Positions 1 through 9,136 of a stretch of DNA of 64,000 bases are shown here, one piece after another. This DNA comes from Cladobotryum mycophilum (taxonomy: Eukaryota > Ascomycota > Sordariomycetes > Hypocreales > Hypocreaceae): contig CM071589.1 of the NCBI GenBank assembly GCA_036429605.1, forward strand, positions 5,270,001 through 5,334,000, read 5' to 3'. The position numbers were made by a program, and so were the translations under genes. The notes beneath the pieces were generated by a model, which searched no databases, was not told the DNA's origin, and saw only the letters and a program-made list of their open reading frames with translations. Every line of letters begins with the position of its first letter. Position 1 is the first letter of the stretch.

Positions 1-128
1 AGCACAGGCACCATCAAACCTCGGGAAATATTCTTAAAAATTTCATCACAGCATCATAATCAACGGAGCGCACCAATCATCTACAAACATAGTACAGGGT
101 AGGATAGGATAACTCCATCTTTCCCATC

Positions 129-1888
129 ATGATTCCAGATCGACCGCTGCCATGCAGCGAGGCCTTCTCAACTCCCGAGGCGTACGTGGAGGAGCTCCTG
201 GAATTTAGCCAAAACACCCCCTATTCCAGATGCTCTGCGGGGGCGTCCACATCCTCGACTTCTTCACAATAGATCCCGGCATCTTCCACGCCACCCTACC
301 GGAAGAATGGCGCAGCTTCATGTTATCCTACGATATCATGAAGCTCCTCGATCTCTTCTTACGAGATGATCTGGATAACCTAAGCTCCGAGGGCCAAGAG
401 GCGCCAGAGAGTTTGCTCCAATACATTCGGTCACTACGGAGATTCTCGCTCAGGAGAGGGTTCGCCCCGAGACAGCAGAAACTACCCATCCTGCCGAGAA
501 CGGTCGCCGTGGGCATGAAGCCCAAGAAGATTCACGAGGTGATCAACTTTGCCGACTACGTGGACAGCCTCTCCAACACGATCGCAGAAGGCACCGGGAG
601 CGGCATCTCCCACTTTGTGGATTTCGGGAGCGGACAAAACTACCTGGGCCGAGCTCTAGCCAGCGAGCCGTACAACCGCCACGTCGTCGCCGTGGAAGGC
701 AGGGAGAACAACGTTTCGGCAGCAAGGTGGTACGACTTAAAGTCTGGGCTATCCGTCCGACCCAAAGCCATGAGAAACAAGAAAATGTGGAACCAAGCGC
801 TAGAGTCGCTGACCCCAGAGGAGCAAAAGGATCCAGAGGCTATAGCGGCGGCGGTTAAAAAGGTTGAAGGAACAGACGAGTACGACTTCAAGCCGCTCAA
901 CCTGCTCGAAGTGCAATACAACACTGAAGGCAACAATGGTATTATCCAGTACATCTCAGGCAAATTGGATAGCGGGGATCTCTCGGAAGTCATCGAAAAC
1001 ATTGAACACGGACAGGGCGAAGACTTGAAGCTGATGGCTGTTTCCATCCACTCGTGCGGCAATCTTTCGCATTACGGCATCAAGTCCCTCGTGCTAAACC
1101 CTGACATACGAGCCGTGGCCATTGTAGGTTGCTGCTACAACCTCATGACAGAGAAACTTGGACCTCCGACGTATAAGCACAGCATCCTACGACCAAGCCT
1201 TCAAGCAATCAATGGGCGGGTCGTCCGCGAGTCTGAGAAGCGCGACCCTCAGGGGTTCCCCATGAGCCAGCGTTTCTCAACCTACAAAGACGACGGGGTG
1301 CGTCTCAACATCACCGCTAGAATGATGGCATGCCAAGCGCCGGAGAACTGGACGCGAGTTGAAAGCGAGGGCTTCTTCACACGGCACTTTTTCAGGGCGG
1401 TCCTTCAGCGCATCTTTCTAGATCGCGGCGTTGTGAGCCATGTTTGGCACCATGCGCCAGATGATGGGACAGAGATGAAGCAACTGACTCCATTTAACAC
1501 GAGCACAAACCCAGTCATCATCGGCGCTCTCCGAAAGCGCTGCTACGGGTCTCTCAAAGAATATGTGCGTGGCGCCGTGGAGAAGCTCACGACGAGCACG
1601 GATTACAAGCGATACGCAGATGTGATGAGAGAGAAGATGGGAGACATCACTGACGAAGAGATTGAACGGTATGAGACCATGTATCTACCGCGGCGAAAAG
1701 AGCTTTGTGTCATGTGGAGTTTGATGGCGCTCAGTGCTGTGGTTGTGGAATCACTCATAGTTACGGATCGGTGGATGTTCCTGAAAGAGCAAGATATGGT
1801 CAAGCATGCGTGGGTGGAGACGGTATTTGACTATGGCGAAAGTCCTCGCAACCTTGTCGTGGTGGGAGTTAAGAAGGAGGATGCTTGA
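129..1888 (+). CDS. METTL25/RRNAD1-type SAM-dependent methyltransferase, apparent 1-nt frameshift near the N-terminus
   Basis: Predicted Rossmann-fold methyltransferase of the METTL25/RRNAD1 family (Methyltransf_32 type); the substrate is not inferable here. The SAM-binding loop VDFGSGQNYLG lies near residue 165, and the family motif IHSCGNLSHYG is followed by VGCCYNL. The ATG at 129 opens with MIPDRPLPCSEAF and runs to EFSQNTP, then goes out of frame; the family segment LFQMLCGGVHILDFF continues in another frame. The switch point is a run of five C at 217-221, and one extra C would join the frames into one protein of about 586 aa. The ATG at 230 would give 552 aa but begins inside the conserved LCGGVHILDFF block, so I prefer 129 plus a frameshift. 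Family assignment is fairly firm. Whether the shift is real or an assembly error is open. Confidence 0.82.
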
Positions 1889-2273
1889 CCTTCGGTGCCG
1901 AATATAGACCATAGAGGATAGAGACGACCGGGATAGCATTAGCGGAGCTGCCTTTGCAAGACTAGATTGGGCCTGCATAATGAATGTTCCGCTAGCATAT
2001 ATATTGTAGCATGAATTGATTGTGGGGTTGTATTGCCAACGCCGTGGTTAACTAGATGATGGATCACATTTGCAAGCATGAACGGCTCTTGGGGTTGTAG
2101 CGGTGAGAGATGAGTTGGAAGACATGGATGGCTGAGAGGGAGAGAGAGAGGAAGAGTAAGGTACTCTAGAGCCACAATTGATAGAGAAGAAAGGCGTGGG
2201 GACGAATTCCAAGAGGCCCCGTGAAGATACTACCTTCAGCAGCGGTTGTTAGTTAATGTCTTGAATTGTAACA

Positions 2274-2927
2274 TTACCTCTGATCAAGACGACCAGTTTT
2301 GCGCGCGGTGTGTGTTCCTCTGCATGGAACTTTGTCTCGGGGAGAGAAAAAAAGGGCGCTAAAGATATTGCCGTTTTTCCATACTAAGAGGATAAAACTC
2401 CGGAACATGGCGCCAGAAGTCGTACGTTTCCAACGGCCATCTTTGTCTGGGGTAATTGTGAGAAGGTTCGAGATTCTACCAAGCAAGGGTAGGTAGAAGA
2501 GAGTTTTCAAGGGAAGCTTTGATCTTGACGCGACGATATCGTCATTGGGCCCGCCCGTAACATACGACTGACGATGTAGACACAGATTAGACAACTCAAT
2601 CTTGGAAGCCCAAAGTAGAAGGTGAAACGGGGAACAATATTCCGATCGCAGACGAATCCCTGAGTCTGACAAGGCCTGCATGCATGACGCAGACACACGC
2701 CACCCCCATGCAGGAGACGTGTAGGGATCGATAGACTTGTCTGGTCTGTGTTGGGCGGTAGGTTCCGAGGTCCAGGGTTCGTGTGTCTGAATTGGCCATT
2801 TGCTATGCAACGATGATCCGTGGAGCTTGTCCGGGAGAGATTCAGCCAATGAGACGGACATGACGTGCGATAAGACCCCTAATCTTTGGTCTTTTCTCTC
2901 ATAATCATTCCGACGTGCGTGATGCAT
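2274..2927 (-). CDS. Unrecognised open reading frame, doubtful gene
   Basis: From the ATG at 2927 (within VPMHHARR) a stop-free frame of about 217 codons runs to 2274; the frame stays open further upstream but without another ATG. The product has no motif, signal peptide or membrane segment that I recognise, and its composition is mixed. Its only merit is length: this is long for chance in DNA of roughly even base composition. No intron or conserved domain supports it. It is recorded because it lies in an otherwise empty 3.9-kb interval. Confidence 0.15.
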   Translation of the reverse strand: MHHARRNDYERKDQRLGVLSHVMSVSLAESLPDKLHGSSLHSKWPIQTHEPWTSEPTAQHRPDKSIDPYTSPAWGWRVSASCMQALSDSGIRLRSEYCSPFHLLLWASKIELSNLCLHRQSYVTGGPNDDIVASRSKLPLKTLFYLPLLGRISNLLTITPDKDGRWKRTTSGAMFRSFILLVWKNGNIFSALFFSPRDKVPCRGTHTARKTGRLDQR

Positions 2928-4421
2928 AGGGACGCATATTTGAAGGGTGGTATAACTTGCTGCTATTATTGTCTTCCCCCCGGCGCTTGAGGAAGCAAGC
3001 AAACAAGCAAAGCAAGCGAGCGAGAAAGAGATGGTATCAGTGCGGGCGTCTCCGTTTTAGTCCGTCAAACAAACCCAACAAAGAGAAGCGGGAGGGGTAG
3101 AAGGGGTCTGTGATCAATTCATGATGCTTCCGGTTATCAGCTCCTCAACGGCTTGGAAACGATGGATCAATGTTGACTGTGACCAGGAAAAAGGTGACGA
3201 GTCAATCATGGTCTTCAAGGCTGACATCAGCCTCTAAAAGGAATGAATCAATGGCCTTGAGGTTGAAACAGGTGTTTGATTGAATGATGTATTGAGGCAA
3301 CCAAAAAAGTCTGTTTGGCGCTGGTGGCGTCACCTCGTGGCTAGAAGAGGGCGGGAAGTCTTGGTTTTGTTGGTGGTGTCGGTGGTGGTAGTGCAGGTAG
3401 TGCAGGTGGTGGTGGTGGTGGTGGAAGTGAAGAATCAGCCTCTGGGAGGGAGGGCGGAATAATACATAATACATCAGCCTCGAATTGGTACTGGAATGTG
3501 CTCCATAAGTGGAAACGAAATGAAGTCGAGAGCTGTATCGCGAATAAAAGTCCAAATTGGTTAGACAGAGAGAGACAGCGCGATGCTACTGTGACGTTGG
3601 TGTTGGTGTGTGTTGGTCTTAAGGAAGGAACCGAGATGATGGTCCTTGCTCCCTTTGCTTGCTTGATCTTCGCTGGGGAAGAAGGAGCCGTTGCCTGGCC
3701 TGGTGCTCAAGTCACTGCCATTCTTGCGCCATCCATCAACCATCGATTGCCCCCTCTTTCTCATCCATCATCTATGGACCTCAGAAGTCCTACAGAACAC
3801 AGTGTCCGTTAGGCATCACTCGACATTTAGGCATAAGGATAATGAGAGAGAGAGATGGCGGCGACGTGCAATAACACTTTGAGACAAAATGCCATCATAA
3901 GTCCCCGATTCATCCTACTTATATTGTCGGTCAATGGATCTTCACTCTGACTGCCTATTATGCGCCCTCCTCTCCCTCTTGTCATCTCCTTTTCCACCTA
4001 ACTTACCTACCTATTCATCTTGGCTATCGCTCATCACAGTCAGTCAGTCAGCGCGCCGCCTGCACTAACCCCGACCAGTCCAAACTGATGAGGATGATCA
4101 ACTCAGCCCAGCCTCACCTATAACGTTCCCTTTTCAGACAGACAAGACCGCCCACCCTAATCCACCTCGGTATGTTGCATGCAAGCCAACTAAAACATTG
4201 CTACGCCGGATGTCACGCAGCAACGCCTCTCTCTTCTACTACCTACTACTACACACAACCACAGTTGAAACGGGGTTTCCCATGCATGTTACCTCGATAC
4301 GGACGGAGTATTATTATCCTTCTCAACCCACCAGTTTCCGCCTTTTACTCCGTATTCCGCCCCCGGATGGCTCGTCCCGTCTTCCGCTGGGGTGGGAATG
4401 AACAAGCTTTGACAACGCACG

Positions 4422-4443
4422 CATACATACATACATACATACA
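4422..4443. repeat. ATAC tetranucleotide microsatellite
   Basis: About five tandem CATA units are visible, followed by an imperfect GTGATT/GTGCGT repeat at 4457-4487. The tract is intergenic. Confidence 0.9.
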
Positions 4444-5778
4444 CCTTGCAACAGATTGTGATTGTGATTGTGCGTGTGCGTGTGCGTTGCGTATGTGTCT
4501 GGACTCTTTGTTAACAGAGCCCATGGAGGCTTGTGCGCCTCTTTTCCCCAGGTCGCAGGGCGCACTCATCGAATGATGGCAATCCGATGCAATCGCCATT
4601 CCCACATTTGGGCCATGCCCCATGTCCCATGCCCAGGCCCATCCCCCTCACTGACAATCCCTGCCAGAGACGGCACCAAGACCAAGGGTCGTGTTTTTGG
4701 TCCCCTGTGTGGGGAGCGGAGAGAGAGAGAGAGGGAGAGAGAGGTCCCTTCAGTAGGTACCCGTACAACCACCAACTTGTACTCAGCCAGGCCAGGCCTG
4801 TTCCCTGCTTTTGTGGCGTCACCAAGAGGTATGAGTACAACCGGAACAAGTACAGTCTGGGGCCGGTGAATTATAGTACTGTAGAATGCGTGCATGTATT
4901 ACTCTGAATGGATGGTCAATGTTGGGATGGAGTTTGCCGAGTGATAAGTAGGTACAGATGGAACTGTACTTGTGTACATTTGACATGCAACCTTGGGAGG
5001 GGACCAAGTGAGTGATGTAGTAGGTATGGCTATTCCCCTGTATGCATCCATGCTTGTCAACTTATCACTTATCATGGACCCTGCGCACGTACGCCGCCTC
5101 CGCTGCTTCAACAACGCCAAACCAATGACCCCCCGGACGACGGCCTCCACTGGAAAGTGACTCTTCATCTTCTTTTATTATACTCATTACTTTATCTTCC
5201 TTTCCTCTTCTCATTCTTCTACCTTTTTCCCTTCCTTGTTTGTTCTCTCTCTTTCCCTCTCTCTCCCCCGTCTTACTCTATTTCAAACTCCCTTTTCTGC
5301 ACAATCAGTACATAATAACAACACAAACACTACCTACTCCATACAACATACTACAACCTTACATACCAGCAGGGGGTCCCCATCAGATGGGCAACCAACG
5401 GTGCAAGGCCCCTTGATAAAAAAACCGTCTCCAATCGCGCACGCATTGGGTTCCATGTTTCTGTTGCTTGTGTCAGAACCGAGACCAGTGTACCGAGAGA
5501 CAAAAAAGAAACAACTGAGCCGTTTCGTCGTCGTCGATAACGACCAATATTGCGCCATATCTTGACAATCAGATACGGGCACACGCGACACCTCCTAAAA
5601 AAAAGTCTAAAATAATAATTGCAATCTTCTTCTTCTTCTACTTCTTCTACTACTATTACTACTTTTTCTTTCTTCCTCCATCTCTCTTCGTTCTGTCCCT
5701 TTGAACAATCAATTCCTCCCTACACGGCTCTTGGTTGGGATACATCCTCGTCAACGAGGAACCCTCCCCGTCGCCATC

Positions 5779-7131
5779 ATGAACGCTCAAGTATCTTTCC
5801 TTGTAAGTCAAATCGCCTTTCCCCACGAATTCACCTTGAGAGGGGAGACCATTGCTTCACCAGGCTACCTCTTACTCGCCTGACTCCGATTACGGAGATC
5901 AACCCTCCCAATGCCCGCAATTCTCTTATCCAATTAACTGTGCAAGGCACAAGTACTGACTTGATTCGTTGGACTTATAGGACGGTACCTATACCTTAAT
6001 ACACATCCCCCTCGACCTCTACAAGAACTTCCTACAGCCCATCCTCCGCATCCTCCTCCCCCAGACGCAGAGCCTCAACTTCACAAAGGATTCCACCGAG
6101 TACGAGCTCGAGGGCCTCGCCTCCGACAACCAACAGCATGGCTTCCTCAACATTAGCGTCACTCCCATCGAGTGTTCCATCGTCTGCCATAGCTCCTGGG
6201 CTAAGAACGTCTTTGAGCCCGCCCTCAATGCGCTGCCCAAGAACCTGGCAAAGGACGTTTCGGTTTTCAAGGACAGTTACATGATCCTCGCCGTCATCAG
6301 CGCGGGCCTTGATCCCGCCGGTCGTGTTATGGAGTTGAGCTCGCCGTTGGCCTTTGCTGGGATCCCCATCTTCTTCATCACCACCTACTATTCTGACTTT
6401 ATCCTCGTCCCTACTAAGGAGAAGGAGAATGTGGTATCGGCATTGCTGGCCAAGGGATTCGAATTGTCGGAAAACCAATCCAACTTTGTCAATTCGTCAA
6501 TGTATGGACACAGAAACTCTGTCAGCGAGCCTCCTCCACCGCCAGACTCACCCCCACCCTCCGACTACGGCGACCTCCAGTCGCGCACGTTTGAGCTCCT
6601 GCAGAAGCGTAGCGTCAAGCCTCACGTCGAAGTAGGCCTCGAGCTGGTCCAATGCTCCGGTCGGGAAACCTCGCCCATCCTACAAGCCTATAATGCCCAC
6701 CGCTCGTCTATGAGCCGAAAGGGGTCTGCTGACTATCGCCGGACCTGGATCGACCATGTTGACACCAAGCTTTACACTTGCATCATTTCCGCACTCATCT
6801 CACAGCCGAGGTTCATGTCCCTCACCCTCGCGCAGGATGACCCCCGTCGCTGTTGCTTGACAAGAACTTGCTCCCCTTATTTGGCGACACCTTGGTCGGC
6901 GACACCGAAGGCGTTTTAATTCCCATTTTCTTAGATCTCGTCAACCTGCCGTTTGAATCGACCGGCATCGTCTGCGGCGTGGCGGGCAGACTGGTCCATG
7001 ACATTCAAATGACCGAGGGCTCGGAGCTCTCGTACCTTTCCACCGCTCGAGCCGGTGCGGTCATTCTCTCGCGGGAACAGTCCGTACGGGCGCTTGAGAT
7101 TCTGCAGCCATTATTAGACAAAAGTTCTTAG
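5779..7131 (+). CDS. CASTOR-like ACT-domain protein (putative amino-acid sensor), with an apparent 1-nt frameshift
   Basis: Homologue of the CASTOR/GATS family, whose animal members bind arginine through paired ACT domains and act on GATOR2-TORC1. Exon 1 is 5779-5802 (8 codons), the intron 5803-5980 (GTAAGT...TACTGAC...TTATAG), and exon 2 starts at 5981. The N-terminal part includes the stretch SPLAFAGIPIFFITTYYSDF followed by ILVPTKEKENVVSALLAKGFE, characteristic of the ACT_7 domain; a second lobe contains IFLDLVNLPFESTGIVCGVAG. After LTLAQDD the frame breaks at five C (6841-6845). One extra C gives PPSLLLDKNLLPLFGD and an uninterrupted protein of about 391 aa ending at 7131. Without it the protein stops at 6919 and loses the last 70 or so residues, including the second ACT core. 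A proline-rich linker (SEPPPPPDSPPPSDY) separates the lobes. Arginine binding in fungi is inference. Confidence 0.8.
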
Positions 7132-7863
7132 AACTCAACGTCTCCTTTTTCTTTTCCCTTCCAACTTTCCAACTTGAACATTTCTTTTTTTTTCATCCTT
7201 TCCTCTCCTCTCCTCTCGTTTATAAAGAGCATTGGAGGGGTTGGCAGATATCTCGGCTGGTATTCCGCGGTATCCAAGTTTGTTTTCAATGTATAAAAAT
7301 ATATATATATATATCTCTTTTGATGCTCATGAGAAAAACGGACGGACTTTGGGCTTGGCGTTTGCTTTCCCCCCCCCCCTTCTTCTTCATTCTTTTTTTT
7401 TCTTTTCTTTTTACTATTAAATACGCGTACTGGTGCTTTTTTATTTGTGATACCAACTTGTTTATAACTGTTACGGACTTTAGCTTTTATAGGATACAAA
7501 AAGTGCGTTTGCCAAACATGTCTTTGTCTTTGAAGCGTGATTGTTAGAACCCCCTAAATATATCTTCCTAGTATATATCCAAGGTGTGATGTGATCCCAT
7601 TCTTCCAAACAGATACTTGTATCTATAGCCACAACACATTTCATCCCCTAGATGTCGTATCCCTTGTATCTTTCCCCTCATTGCTGTCCTCTCATTTTCC
7701 TTCCCACTGCTACTTTCCTCCTCATATCTTCTTCCTTGTTCCTTTCTCCCACTTCCCCTTCATCGTGGCCTTCTCTCACATCTTCCTCAGCCGTTACTTT
7801 CCCCACATCTTCATCGTAGTCTTCACCGTCTTCACCGTCTTCACCATCACCCATCACCCCCTC
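7132..7863. other. Convergent intergenic region between the CASTOR-like gene and YIH1
   Basis: This is the 3' flank of two genes transcribed toward each other. It is T-rich on the + strand after the CASTOR-like stop (7140-7230 and 7370-7410) and has an (AT)n tract at 7299-7314. The part next to YIH1 (7650-7860) is TC-rich. No gene seen. Confidence 0.6.
7299..7314. repeat. (AT)n dinucleotide tract
   Basis: About eight AT units in the 3' flank of the CASTOR-like gene. Confidence 0.9.
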
Positions 7864-8748
7864 TCACCTCCTCTTCTTCTCCTTGCCATTATCAACCACC
7901 AACCCAGCCCTCACAAACCCATCCCTCGCCACCCCATTAATCAGCGCAAACCGCCTCGGACCCAGCTTCACCCCGCCATACCACCTCGTCACCACCACCA
8001 CCGCGTCCCACACCTCCATCACCTGCATCAAGTGCAGGAGCCTGCCCCCCGCCGCCGTCTCCCCGTCGTCGTCGCAGTCCTGAAAGGTTACCGCACCGCC
8101 TCCACCTCCGCCTCCGTTGTTATTGTTATCGGGCTGCCGCACCCGCCAGGCGGTGATGTTGTGCGTCGCGGTGCGGATCCGCTTGTCCGACCAGAGGAGG
8201 TGCTGGAGGTACAGCTTCGCCTCCGCGGTGGACGATATGCGCGCCACGCGCGCGATAAAGGTAGACTTGTTTTCGACCACGACCTCGGAGAGCGTCCAAG
8301 GCGGGGGCGTCATGCTCGCAAAGTCCCTCTCTTCAACCGCCCTATCCCTCTCCGCCGCCGTGCTCTCCTCCCCTTCTTCCGCACTAACATCATGCTGCTG
8401 CATCTCCTCTACTCCCGCCTCTTCCTCCTCCTCCCTCCTCCTCGTAAACTCCTCCACGGCATCAAACAAGCACACAAGTCCCGGCTCGTACACTCCCCCA
8501 ACCACCTCCCTAAACAACCCCAAATCCCTTGCCCCCGCTCCCCTCTTCCCCCCGGAACTATGATGCGTCCCCAGCACCGCAGGCGGTTCGGCGGGGTACC
8601 CCTCTGGAAACTGCACTCTCAGAGAGGATGCATCGCCGGGTAACTTGAGGATATACGTGAGCGGCTCATCGCCATCAGCCGGTGTGAGGGAGTCCTCGCC
8701 GTATATGGAGTTGATGGCTTCTACTTCATCGCGGAGCTCCTCGGACAT
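7864..8748 (-). CDS. YIH1: Yih1/IMPACT homologue: RWD plus UPF0029 domain protein, regulator of Gcn2
   Basis: Intronless, 294 aa. The family binds Gcn1 through its RWD domain, competes with the eIF2-alpha kinase Gcn2, and so dampens the amino-acid starvation response. The start MSEELRDEVEAINSIYGED is a typical RWD opening (residues 1 to about 110, with FPEGYPAEPP). An acidic, charged linker (about 105-150) precedes the UPF0029 core with DCDDDGE...AGGRLL and VVTRWYGGVKLGPRRF. A poly-Asn/poly-Gly insertion (PDNNNN then seven Gly, near residue 210) sits in a loop of the UPF0029 domain and may be lineage specific. The frame is open upstream of the ATG but without another ATG, so 8748 is chosen. 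It is tandem to and downstream of VMA1. Confidence 0.9.
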   Translation of the reverse strand: MSEELRDEVEAINSIYGEDSLTPADGDEPLTYILKLPGDASSLRVQFPEGYPAEPPAVLGTHHSSGGKRGAGARDLGLFREVVGGVYEPGLVCLFDAVEEFTRRREEEEEAGVEEMQQHDVSAEEGEESTAAERDRAVEERDFASMTPPPWTLSEVVVENKSTFIARVARISSTAEAKLYLQHLLWSDKRIRTATHNITAWRVRQPDNNNNGGGGGGGAVTFQDCDDDGETAAGGRLLHLMQVMEVWDAVVVVTRWYGGVKLGPRRFALINGVARDGFVRAGLVVDNGKEKKRR

Positions 8749-9136
8749 TATTCGGGTCGGGGCCTGATTTGCTGCCCGAGCATGGGGAATATATAAATTG
8801 AATGTTGATTGCCCAAAACGGTATGCAGAGGAAACCTGAAGTGCGAGTGAGTTGATTTTCGCACAGTGTCTTCTGAATGTCGGATACACTGTAGAGGAGC
8901 ATAAGCACGATAAACCATCTACCAGTACGATTCGAATTCACGTTCAACTTCATGCATCTTTTCATATCAAGACTGACAAGTAACATACACGAAACTGGAT
9001 ACACTGAGACGGCGCTTATGCGACAGTTAACCGTACTCGAGTCCCGTCCGTCTTTCTGAGACACGACATGTTCTATTCACCCACAACTTATACATTGACA
9101 TACAAACAACTATTTTCACTTTGCCTCAGGCATCCC
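8749..9136 (-). other. Intergenic region between VMA1 3' end and YIH1 start
   Basis: A 388-bp interval between two genes on the same strand. It must hold the VMA1 terminator and the YIH1 promoter. No distinctive motif seen. Confidence 0.5.

Larger units (their letters stand above)
1889..5778. other. 3.9-kb gene-poor intergenic region; right part probably the leader/promoter of the CASTOR-like gene
   Basis: No recognisable protein or RNA gene was seen. Contents include a GA-rich patch (2139-2157), a GTGGTG-type stretch (3400-3424), an ATAC tetranucleotide repeat (4422-4443), a GTGATT/GTGCGT repeat (4457-4487) and a GA-rich patch (4720-4741). From about 5160 to 5700 the + strand is strongly pyrimidine-rich (TC and TTC runs), as is usual for promoters and 5' leaders of filamentous fungi, and leads into the ATG at 5779. 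One open frame on the minus strand (2274-2927) is listed separately. Confidence 0.6.

Noticed and set aside
7591..8643. 350-codon open frame on the + strand
   Set aside because: It is antisense to the YIH1 coding region and starts in TC-rich 3' flank. The translation is Pro/His/Arg-rich low-complexity sequence with no domain, and the opposite strand carries a clear gene.
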